A stretch of 64,000 nucleotides of DNA from Lentzea waywayandensis (GTDB lineage: Bacteria; Actinomycetota; Actinomycetes; Mycobacteriales; Pseudonocardiaceae). Numbering within the stretch: the first letter of the stretch is position 1; each line of letters opens with the position of its first letter. Location of the stretch: contig NZ_FOYL01000005.1 of assembly GCF_900115955.1 (NCBI RefSeq), positions 124,001 through 188,000 of the forward strand. The letters run 5' to 3'. The notes below the pieces were generated by a model. That model did no database searches. It was given only the letters and a program-made list of their open reading frames with translations, and was not told where the DNA came from. Shown here piece after piece: positions 28,738 to 35,850 of the stretch. A program made the position numbers and the translations under genes.

Positions 28738-29256
28738 GTGGGAGCGGTCACTACACCTCAGTTGGTCGATGTCGTCGACACCATTTCGGGCGTGCGCGCG
28801 TATTCGTCCGGTGGCTCACGAACTCTCAGTTCGTGCAACGTCGAACGGTGGGGTCTGCGAATCGAGCATCCCACTCCGGAAGACCCGTTCTCGGACTCCG
28901 AGGTCACCTGGCTGATGCCCGAACTGGGCGTGCGCCTGACCACTTACCGCCCGCGTTCCCGGCACGCGCGCAGCACTCCGAGCGTGCTGTCCGCTGTGCG
29001 GGTCGAGCGCGACCACCGCCACTGGCAGACCACCGACCTGCTGCTGGGCCTGGCCGTTCCCGGCGGCACCACGGCCCGCATCGTGCGCAGCGAGGAGTTC
29101 GCCGCCGCCGTCGCGGGCCGCGTGCTGCGACCGGGCGACGCCGACCAGGCGCTGCGCACGGTCCACCGCACCCTCGAAGAGCTCAGCAACGTCAACCACA
29201 ACCTGACGTCGTGGCTGACGTGGCACGGCATCTACGACTCCTGGCCGCCCCTGTAG
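28738..29256 (+). CDS. DUF402-like paralog lacking the acidic residues
   Basis: Protein of 172 residues that aligns along its length with the upstream DUF402 protein (ERWGLRIEHPTPEDPF, TWLMPELGVRLT, HWQTTDLLLGLAV, SWLTWHGI). The metal-binding positions are changed: YVDVV became LSAV, DLYLDL became DLLLGL, and DTDE became RSEE. It is likely a non-catalytic relative. The GTG at 28738 follows a TACGCT -10-like box at 28725-28730, suggesting a second leaderless start. Its last 25 bases overlap coaE tail-to-tail. Confidence 0.65.
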   Translation: MGAVTTPQLVDVVDTISGVRAYSSGGSRTLSSCNVERWGLRIEHPTPEDPFSDSEVTWLMPELGVRLTTYRPRSRHARSTPSVLSAVRVERDHRHWQTTDLLLGLAVPGGTTARIVRSEEFAAAVAGRVLRPGDADQALRTVHRTLEELSNVNHNLTSWLTWHGIYDSWPPL

Positions 29257-30380
29257 GCCTCGACGCGCTGCACGGCCGTCTCCATCCAGGGGTCCTTCGC
29301 CTCACCGTAGGCGAACCCGGTGGCATCGGCCGCAAAACGTTGGGACAGCTCCAACTTCAGGTTGGCGTACTCCTCACGAGCCGCGGCGTCGTGCCGCAGC
29401 CAGTCGCGGAAGTCGATCGCCCACCGCCAGTTCGCCGTACCTTCGACGCGCAGGTGCAGGTTCACGCGCCGCCCGGGGTCAGCCCCGGCGTGCAACCGCT
29501 TGCTCCAGTCACCCTCGCCCCGCGGCGTGTCCTCGTACGGCCCGAGGTACGGGAACCCGGCCTGCGCCAACGTTTCCCGCAGCGAGTCGGCCGTCTCCAT
29601 GTCCTCGACGGCAAGCTGGAAGTCGAGCACGTCCTTCGCCGCAAGCCCAGGCACCGCAGTCGACCCGATGTGCTCGACGTGCCGCCCACCGGCCGCCATG
29701 CTGATCCGGCGAGCGATCCGCCGCGCCTGCGCGGGCCACCGCTCGTCATAAGGCACCACGATCGGCGACCCGGACGCGTACGAGCCCGTGCGCACGTTCT
29801 TCTCGAAGCCCACCAACCGGTCCCACAACGCCGTGACGTCCGGAACCTCACCGCTGTTGTCCAGCCACACGTCCGCAACGGCCCGCCGCTGCTCATCGGT
29901 GGCCTGCGCAGCGATCCGGTTCTCCGCGTCCCGCCGATCCATGCCACGACTACCGACCAGCCGCTCCAGCCGCGTCGCCGAGTCCGCGTACACGACGATC
30001 ACCAGGTGGTACACGGCCGCCATGTCCCGCTCCACCAGCAACGGGATGTCGTGCACGACGATGGCGTCCTCGGCCGCCTCACTCATCCGCTGCCCGGTGA
30101 GCGCCCCGATCCGGGGATGCGTGATCCCGTTGAGCGTCTGCCGAGCCTCCTCACTCGCAAACGCCTTGGCCGCCAACGCAGCCCGGTTGAGCGTCCCGTC
30201 AGCGTTGAGCACGTCCTCACCGAACGCCCGAACGACCTCCTTGAGCCCGTCAGTCCCAGGCTCAAGCACCTCACGCGCAAGCTTGTCCGCGTCGATGACC
30301 ACAGCACCGCGCTCCACGAGCAACCGCGCGATCGTCGACTTGCCGGACCCGATTCCCCCGGTCAACCCCACCCTCAGCAT
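29232..30380 (-). CDS. coaE: dephospho-CoA kinase fused to a GrpB domain
   Basis: Protein of 382 residues. Residues 1-195 are dephospho-CoA kinase, the last step of coenzyme A synthesis: P-loop GGIGSGKST at 8-16, DADKLAREVL and HPRIGAL. Residues 205-382 are a GrpB/UPF0157 nucleotidyltransferase-like domain (VVPYDERWPAQA, EHIGSTAVPGLAAKDVLDFQL, NLHLRV). This fusion is normal in actinobacteria, including M. tuberculosis. The role of the GrpB half is unclear; it may help folding or activity. It is downstream of rpsA, as in many relatives, but separated here by a lipoprotein gene and a repeat region. Confidence 0.95.
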   Translation of the reverse strand: MLRVGLTGGIGSGKSTIARLLVERGAVVIDADKLAREVLEPGTDGLKEVVRAFGEDVLNADGTLNRAALAAKAFASEEARQTLNGITHPRIGALTGQRMSEAAEDAIVVHDIPLLVERDMAAVYHLVIVVYADSATRLERLVGSRGMDRRDAENRIAAQATDEQRRAVADVWLDNSGEVPDVTALWDRLVGFEKNVRTGSYASGSPIVVPYDERWPAQARRIARRISMAAGGRHVEHIGSTAVPGLAAKDVLDFQLAVEDMETADSLRETLAQAGFPYLGPYEDTPRGEGDWSKRLHAGADPGRRVNLHLRVEGTANWRWAIDFRDWLRHDAAAREEYANLKLELSQRFAADATGFAYGEAKDPWMETAVQRVEAYRGGQES

Positions 30381-30390
30381 GCCGGTCAGG

Positions 30391-31008
30391 TTAGACGGGC
30401 GGCGTCATCGACTGCACGGCCAGGACCGGCAGGACCGCGACGAGCTTCTCCTTGGGGATGAAGTTGTTCCGGTTGCGCACCACGAACGTCGACTTGCCGA
30501 GCGACCCGATCAACAGCTGCTCGTCCTTGCCCTCGACCAACGTCCCCTTCTGCTTGCCGACGTCGACCTCGGTGATCTTCGCCCCCTCGCCCCGCTCAGC
30601 CTCAACACTCTCACCGACACGAGTACGAGCCGTCAGATCGTCGGTGTACGTCGACAACCCGATGACGATCTTGGCGTCAGGCAGGTTCTTCTTCTCGGGA
30701 ATCCCGTAGTAGCAATCGATCTTCCCAGTCCGCCCGATCCCGGGTTCCTTGATGCCGATGATGATCCGCGGCTCCCCAGGAAGCTCCTGCCCGAGCGTCG
30801 CGTTCATGACCTCAACAGGCACCACGAGCTCGCAGTCGTCCGGCAAAGGCCGATCCACCATCACCGGCACCCGAGACGGCGTGGTGGGCGGGGTGATCTT
30901 CGGAATCTGCGGCGGCGGCGCCTGAGTCTGCGGCACGGCAGTCGAGCAGGCAGCACAGACCACCAGCAAACCCGCACCCAGTGCCACGACGAACTTGTTC
31001 CCACGCAT
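30391..31008 (-). CDS. small secreted lipoprotein (DUF3558-like)
   Basis: Protein of 205 residues. A signal peptide ends at a plausible lipobox, CAAC with the lipidated Cys at 21 (VVCAACS), followed by a proline-rich linker. The folded part begins with LPDDCELVVPVEVMNATLG and has a second Cys in IDCYYGIP, so a disulfide is likely. This arrangement resembles DUF3558 lipoproteins of actinomycetes. It precedes coaE by 10 bases and may be co-transcribed. Function unknown. Confidence 0.7.
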   Translation of the reverse strand: MRGNKFVVALGAGLLVVCAACSTAVPQTQAPPPQIPKITPPTTPSRVPVMVDRPLPDDCELVVPVEVMNATLGQELPGEPRIIIGIKEPGIGRTGKIDCYYGIPEKKNLPDAKIVIGLSTYTDDLTARTRVGESVEAERGEGAKITEVDVGKQKGTLVEGKDEQLLIGSLGKSTFVVRNRNNFIPKEKLVAVLPVLAVQSMTPPV

Positions 31009-31125
31009 AGGTTTGCCAACCTACACAACGAGGTTGGGCCTCCACCACAGAGTGAACGGCAAGCCAGCCAGCACACCGCCAACTCCCCGCGAAGCCGAAG
31101 GCGAGCCGTCCTACCGCGCGGTCAG

Positions 31126-31269
31126 GGCGGTGGGGTCCCGTCACGAGTCGCGCCATAGCTCTTGCTGCATCTGGAAGGGGAGGTCAAGTCGACACGCTTT
31201 TCGTCGACTTGACCTCCCCTTCCAGATGTGGCCCGCTCTTGGTGCGGCTCGTGACGGGACCCCACCGCC
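31126..31269. repeat. about 144-bp imperfect palindrome with a perfect 26-bp core
   Basis: Core arms 31168-31193 and 31203-31228 are perfect inverted repeats of 26 bp (each containing GGAAGGGGAGGTCAAGTCGAC or its complement) around a 9-nt loop. The symmetry extends outward through a poorly paired internal loop into GGCGGTGGGGTCCCGTCACGAG and its complement. It lies between rpsA and the lipoprotein gene. As RNA or single-stranded DNA it would form a very stable cruciform. It may be a terminator, a REP/MITE-like element or a replication block. Confidence 0.85.
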
Positions 31270-31363
31270 AACGCAACTCTCTAAGCAACCGGCGGCCGCC
31301 CAAATCAACAGGCGTGCCATCAACCCGCAGGCGGCGCCACCCCCCGATCAGATTGCCGGGGGT

Positions 31364-31382
31364 CTGGGGGCAGAGCCCCCAG
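31364..31382. repeat. short GC hairpin of a type common in actinobacterial genomes
   Basis: CTGGGGGC and GCCCCCAG pair perfectly over 8 bp around AGA. Sequences of the form GGGTCTGGGGGCAGAGCCCCCAG recur widely between genes in streptomycetes and relatives. It is probably a dispersed repeat that can act as a terminator. Confidence 0.65.
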
Positions 31383-31390
31383 GGAAAGCA

Positions 31391-31620
31391 CGCAACCGCA
31401 AGCCGGCCGCCCGCAAGGTGACCACCCGCAAGGCCGCGGCCCGCAAGGCCGCGGCCCGCAAGGCCGCGGCCCGCAAGGTCACGGCCCGCAAAGTCGCCAC
31501 CCGCAAGCCAACAACCCGACAAGGCCGCAGCCCGCAAGGTCACGGCCCGCAAGGTCGCCGCCCGCAAGCCAACCACCCGACAAGGCCTCGTCCCGCAAGC
31601 CAACAACCCGACAAGACCGC
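31391..31620 (+). repeat. degenerate tandem repeats encoding Ala/Arg/Lys-rich peptide
   Basis: Two nested periodicities. About 31400-31475 repeats a 15-bp unit encoding (K/A)AARK. From 31475 a 61-bp unit recurs at 31536, with a further half copy at 31597. In the first part the rightward frame reads KAAARKAAARKVTARK, like the C-terminal tail of actinobacterial HU or histone H1-like proteins. Because 61 is not a multiple of 3 the frame breaks at each unit. No start codon with a ribosome-binding site or folded N-terminal domain precedes it, so a working gene is unlikely. Confidence 0.6.
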
Positions 31621-31636
31621 GAACCCCAAACGACAA

Positions 31637-31667
31637 AGGCCCCCACACCCGAAGGGTGCAGGGGCCT
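31637..31667 (-). terminator. terminator after rpsA
   Basis: Stem AGGCCCC / GGGGCCT plus inner stem CACCC / GGGTG around GAA/TTC, with two-base bulges on both sides. It lies 40 bases after the rpsA stop and is followed on the rpsA strand by a T-rich run (TTTGTCGTTTGG). Confidence 0.75.
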
Positions 31668-31706
31668 GAGTCAGTCAGCTAGCGCAAAGCCAGGGGATCC
31701 CCCGAC

Positions 31707-33197
31707 TCACATGCCGCCCGACAGCTTCTCGCGGAGAGCAGCAAGCTGCTCGTCCGAGGCGAGCGTGCCACCGGACTGAGCCGGCGCACCAACGGACGCG
31801 GAAGGAGCGTCGCCACCGGAGGTGTAGTTGCCCGCACCCTCGGCCGAAGCCTCTTCCTCGGCCTCGGCGGCCTTGCGGATCTGCTTCATGTGGGCCTCGT
31901 AACGAGTGTGGGCCTCAGCGTACTGACGCTCCCACTCCTCACGCTGCTTGTCGAAGCCGTCCTGCCACTCCTGGGTCTCCGGGTCGAAGCCCTCGGGGTA
32001 GATGTAGTTGCCCTGGTCGTCGTACTCGGCGGCCATGCCGTACTGGGTCGGGTCGAACTCGGTGTCGACCGTGAAGCCCTCGTTGGCCTGCTTGAGCGAC
32101 AGCGAGATGCGACGGCGGTCGAGGTCGATGTCGATGACCTTGACCATGACGTCGTCGCCGACCTGGACGACCTGCTCCGGGATCTCCACGTGGCGCTCGG
32201 CCAGCTCGGAGATGTGGACCAGGCCCTCGATGCCCTCGTCCACGCGGACGAACGCACCGAACGGAACCAGCTTGGTGACCTTGCCCGGCACGATCTGGCC
32301 GATCGCGTGGGTGCGGGCGAACTGGCGCCACGGGTCTTCCTGCGTCGCCTTGAGCGACAGCGACACGCGCTCGCGCTCCATGTCGACGTCGAGGACCTCG
32401 ACGGTGACTTCCTGGCCGACCTCGACAACCTCGGACGGGTGGTCGATGTGCTTCCAGGACAGCTCCGAGACGTGGACGAGACCGTCGACGCCACCCAGGT
32501 CCACGAAGGCACCGAAGTTGACGATCGAGGACACGACGCCCTTGCGGACCTGGCCCTTCTGCAGCTGGTTGAGGAACTCGCTGCGGACCTCGGACTGGGT
32601 CTGCTCGAGCCACGCGCGGCGGGACAGGACCACGTTGTTGCGGTTCTTGTCCAGCTCGATGATCTTCGCCTCGAGCTCACGGCCGACGTACGGCTGGAGG
32701 TCGCGGACGCGACGCATCTCGACGAGCGAGGCGGGGAGGAAGCCGCGGAGGCCGATGTCGAGGATGAGACCACCCTTGACGACCTCGATGACCGTGCCCT
32801 TGACGGGCTCGTCCTTCTCCTTGAGGGCCTCGATGGTGCCCCACGCGCGCTCGTACTGAGCACGCTTCTTGGAGAGGATCAGACGGCCTTCCTTGTCCTC
32901 CTTCTGGAGAACAAGCGCCTCGACCTCGTCACCGACCTTGACGACCTCGTTGGGGTCGACGTCGTGCTTGATCGACAGTTCGCGCGAGGGGATGACGCCC
33001 TCGGTCTTGTAGCCGATGTCGAGCAGGACCTCGTCCCGGTCGACCTTGACGATCGTGCCCTCAACGATGTCGCCATCGTTGAAGTACTTGATCGTCTTGT
33101 CGATAGCTGCGAGGAAGTCCTCCTCCGTCCCGATGTCGTTGATCGCGACCTGCTTGGGAGCAGCGGCAACGGGGGCGGTGGTGGTGTCGGTGGACAT
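31707..33197 (-). CDS. rpsA: 30S ribosomal protein S1
   Basis: Ribosomal protein S1 of 496 residues with four S1 RNA-binding domains (GDIVEGTIVKVDRDEVLLDI, VKGTVIEVVKGGLILDI, GVVSSIVNFGAFVDLGGVDG, GKVTKLVPFGAFVRVDEGIEG) and the acidic, Gly/Ser-rich actinobacterial tail. It brings messages to the 30S subunit. ATG 33197 follows GGAG at 8 bases; an upstream in-frame ATG at 33227 is not supported. Full length. A terminator follows, so coaE probably has its own promoter. Confidence 0.98.
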   Translation of the reverse strand: MSTDTTTAPVAAAPKQVAINDIGTEEDFLAAIDKTIKYFNDGDIVEGTIVKVDRDEVLLDIGYKTEGVIPSRELSIKHDVDPNEVVKVGDEVEALVLQKEDKEGRLILSKKRAQYERAWGTIEALKEKDEPVKGTVIEVVKGGLILDIGLRGFLPASLVEMRRVRDLQPYVGRELEAKIIELDKNRNNVVLSRRAWLEQTQSEVRSEFLNQLQKGQVRKGVVSSIVNFGAFVDLGGVDGLVHVSELSWKHIDHPSEVVEVGQEVTVEVLDVDMERERVSLSLKATQEDPWRQFARTHAIGQIVPGKVTKLVPFGAFVRVDEGIEGLVHISELAERHVEIPEQVVQVGDDVMVKVIDIDLDRRRISLSLKQANEGFTVDTEFDPTQYGMAAEYDDQGNYIYPEGFDPETQEWQDGFDKQREEWERQYAEAHTRYEAHMKQIRKAAEAEEEASAEGAGNYTSGGDAPSASVGAPAQSGGTLASDEQLAALREKLSGGM

Positions 33198-33376
33198 TAG
33201 GTAGGTGGCTCCGGTACGGATTGGCATTGATTGGCTGGTAGTGGTGCGCGCGCAGCGACACAGCGACCTGGAATCCCGCGGTTCTGGATCATGGGCAGCA
33301 CTAACCCACTACGCACGCGATATCGTACGCGGCCGCGAGACGCGCAAGCAAACCAGCCCCCATGTGAAGGAGCAGT

Positions 33377-34210
33377 GTGTCCAACCAGCACGCGAGCGCG
33401 GAACAAGCGCTCGGCACCACCGGCATCGTCAAGCGCGGGGCGGACGCCGCCGAGTCGCGCGTGGCGAACCGAATCTGGTGGGACGCGGACGCCGACGACT
33501 ACCACGAGACGCACGGCGACTTCCTGGGCGCGGCGGACTTCGTCTGGTGCCCGGAGGGCGTGCGCGAGGAAGACGTCAGGTTCCTGGGTGAAATCGCTGG
33601 TCAGCGGGTTCTGGAGGTCGGCTGCGGCAGTGCCCCGTGCGCGCGCTGGCTCAAGGAGAACAAGGCGGACGTCACCGCCTTCGACATCTCCGAGGGCATG
33701 CTCCGGCACGCCCGCGTGAACAACGCCGCGACCGGGATCGACGTCCCGCTCGTCCAGGCGAGCGCCGATCAGCTGCCGTTCCGGAGCGACTCCTTCGACG
33801 CCGCCTGCAGCGCGTTCGGCGCAGTGCCGTTCGTCGCGGACGTCGAAGAAGTTTTTCGCGAACTCGCCCGCGTGCTCAGGCCCGGCGCGCCCTGGGTGTT
33901 CTCGGTCAACCACCCGATGCGGTGGATCTTCCCCGACGACCCCGGTCCGCTCGGCCTCACGGTCACGCAGTCGTACTTCGACCGCACCCCCTATGTAGAG
34001 GTGGACGACGAGGGCAAGGCCACCTACGTGGAGCACCACCGCACGCTCGGCGACTACGTCCGGGCGCTCACGAACACCGGTTTCGTGGTCGAGGACCTGG
34101 TCGAACCCGAGTGGCCGAAGGGCCACACCCGCAACTGGGGCCAGTGGAGCCCGCTGCGCGGCAAGCTGTTCCCCGGCACCGCGATCTTCCGGACCCGCCT
34201 GACGTCGTAA
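33377..34210 (+). CDS. class I SAM-dependent methyltransferase
   Basis: Protein of 277 residues with a Rossmann methyltransferase core: motif I VLEVGCGSAPCARWL, VTAFDISEGMLRHA for the acidic SAM-contacting residue, then FDAACSAFGAVPFV and LRPGAPWVFSVNHPM. Start is GTG with AAGGAG upstream. It diverges from rpsA, an arrangement seen in other actinomycetes. The GNAT gene follows 11 bases later. Substrate unknown. Confidence 0.88.
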   Translation: MSNQHASAEQALGTTGIVKRGADAAESRVANRIWWDADADDYHETHGDFLGAADFVWCPEGVREEDVRFLGEIAGQRVLEVGCGSAPCARWLKENKADVTAFDISEGMLRHARVNNAATGIDVPLVQASADQLPFRSDSFDAACSAFGAVPFVADVEEVFRELARVLRPGAPWVFSVNHPMRWIFPDDPGPLGLTVTQSYFDRTPYVEVDDEGKATYVEHHRTLGDYVRALTNTGFVVEDLVEPEWPKGHTRNWGQWSPLRGKLFPGTAIFRTRLTS

Positions 34211-34221
34211 TCTCACTGGCC

Positions 34222-35142
34222 ATGACCTCGGCACGCGGACTGGTGGCGGCCCAGTCGGCACGTTTCGCGTCGCTGGACCCGTTGCTCCCGCCCGCCACCG
34301 AACCGCCGATGGACGGCCACGTCATCACGGCGGCACTGGCGGACGGCACGCGCGTGGCCGGGGTCATCAGCCACCAGAGCTTCGAACCGCACTCGACCAC
34401 GCGGCTGTGGTCGACGGCCGAGGTCTGGGAGATGCTCCCGCTGGTCGGGGAGGCGCAGGGCATGGACGCGCTGCTCACCCGCTTCCGCCGGCACCTCGAC
34501 ACGCAGGAGATCGGCGACGACACGGCGTGCGTCGTGCACTGGCCGAGCCGCGACAGCAAGGCCGCACGGGCGTTCCTGGACCACGGCCTCGTACCGCTGT
34601 CCGTGCTCGCCGTACGCCTGAAGACTCCGGCCCAGCACGTCTCCCGCACGCTCACGATCCGCCGTGCCACCCCGCACGACCTGGAGACCGTGCTGGAGCT
34701 GTCGCTCGCGGAGCTGGAGTACTCCTCTTATGTGGGCTCGACGATCGTGCGCCCGGAGGCTGCGGCGGTGAAGCGGCGCGCGCTGGTCGAGCGGCTCAAG
34801 AACGCGAGTCCCATCTGGCTCGCCGAACGCGACGGCATCGCGGTGGCGCTCGCGGAGTGCGCGGTCGTGTCCTCCGAACCCGGCACGATGGCGGCGGCGA
34901 GGCTCCCCCGCGGCCGCTGGGGCTATGTGAACTGCGTCTCCGTGCTGCCGGGTGCCCGCGGCGCCGGCATCGGCCAGCAGCTCCTCGCCTACGCCCACCA
35001 GGAACTTCACCGGATGGGCACGGTCGGCACGTACCTCTACTACAACCCGCCGAACCCGCTGAGCAGCGTGTTCTGGCCGCGTCAGGGCTACCGGCCGCTG
35101 TGGACCGTCTGGGAAGTACGCCCCGCCTCCGCCCTTAGGTGA
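34222..35142 (+). CDS. GNAT-family N-acetyltransferase
   Basis: Protein of 306 residues with a C-terminal GNAT domain. Acetyl-CoA binding motif A is VLPGARGAGIGQQLLAYA near residue 255, with YLYYNPPNPLSSVFWPRQGYRPLW as the closing strands. The N-terminal half looks like a degenerate second GNAT-like unit (WPSRDSKAARAFLDHGLVPL), a two-domain layout seen in some actinobacterial members. It follows the methyltransferase closely and is probably co-transcribed. Substrate unknown. Confidence 0.82.
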   Translation: MTSARGLVAAQSARFASLDPLLPPATEPPMDGHVITAALADGTRVAGVISHQSFEPHSTTRLWSTAEVWEMLPLVGEAQGMDALLTRFRRHLDTQEIGDDTACVVHWPSRDSKAARAFLDHGLVPLSVLAVRLKTPAQHVSRTLTIRRATPHDLETVLELSLAELEYSSYVGSTIVRPEAAAVKRRALVERLKNASPIWLAERDGIAVALAECAVVSSEPGTMAAARLPRGRWGYVNCVSVLPGARGAGIGQQLLAYAHQELHRMGTVGTYLYYNPPNPLSSVFWPRQGYRPLWTVWEVRPASALR

Positions 35143-35187
35143 CCTATGTCCGAGTTGCAGAGCGCCGAGGGCTGCGGGAGAATTTGT

Positions 35188-35201
35188 ACTGACCGGTCAG
35201 T
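35188..35201 (+). promoter_or_regulatory. palindromic operator, probably for the TetR of this operon
   Basis: Perfect 14-bp palindrome ACTGACCGGTCAGT, 19 bases before the first gene of the YhgE/TetR operon. Its form, TTGTACTGACCGGTCAGTTT, is typical of TetR-family sites. The third gene of the operon encodes a TetR regulator, so autoregulation is likely. No second copy was noticed in the window. Confidence 0.7.
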
Positions 35202-35220
35202 TTAAACGGAGGGTAAAGCC

Positions 35221-35850
35221 GTGGAGATCCACGCAAGTCGAGCAGGCGTCAACGGGGGCCATGGTCCCCTGCTCCGGCCGACTTCGCTGGTCGTGAAGCC
35301 CGGTGAGCTCACGCTGGTCGCGGGCGAGCCCGGCACCGGTCACACGGCGTTCGGCCTGCTGCTGTCCGGTCGCATGAAGCCGTCCACCGGCACGGTGTCG
35401 CCGGACGCGAAGACGCTGCGCAAGCGCGTCGTGCTGATCGACGCCCCCGAGGTGAACGAGCCGGAAGACGCACTCACCCTGTCCGCCGTCGTCGGCGAGG
35501 AGCTCGCGATGAACGGCATGCCCTCCGGCAAGAAGGCTGTGCACGACTGGTTGGTGGAGCACGCCGCCGATGAGCACGCGGCCAAGCGCTTCGAGTACGT
35601 CCCGCCGCGGACGCGGTGCGCGGTGCTGCTCGACCTGGCCGCCGCACGCCCCGGCGTCACGGCGCTGATCCTCGACTGCCCGGACCGCTACCACCCAGAC
35701 CCACGCGAGTGGTTCGCACTGGCCCACGACCACGTGACCCCCGAACGGTCCGTCGTCGTCCTGTGCTCGAACTCCTCCGCCAACATCCTCGACCTCCCGC
35801 ACGCGCGCCTTGGTGAGGACAACGACTCCAAGATGGAGATCACCGCATGA
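35221..35850 (+). CDS. ABC-ATPase-like protein with altered Walker A
   Basis: Protein of 209 residues with the start of an ABC ATPase fold (LLRPTSLVVKPGELTLVAGEPGTGHT). The Walker A box at 35-42 reads GEPGTGHT, with His41 where the catalytic lysine should be. A Walker-B-like VTALILDCPD is present, but no LSGGQ signature is visible and the protein is short. It is coupled to the YhgE gene by an ATGA overlap, so it is probably a partner of that membrane protein with weak or no ATPase activity. Start is GTG with GGAGGG upstream. Confidence 0.7.
   Translation: MEIHASRAGVNGGHGPLLRPTSLVVKPGELTLVAGEPGTGHTAFGLLLSGRMKPSTGTVSPDAKTLRKRVVLIDAPEVNEPEDALTLSAVVGEELAMNGMPSGKKAVHDWLVEHAADEHAAKRFEYVPPRTRCAVLLDLAAARPGVTALILDCPDRYHPDPREWFALAHDHVTPERSVVVLCSNSSANILDLPHARLGEDNDSKMEITA

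Noticed and set aside
30995..31669. 224-codon rightward open frame across the palindrome and repeats
   Set aside because: It crosses a long inverted repeat, has no ribosome-binding site, and the peptide repeat changes frame at each 61-bp unit. Treated as repeats.
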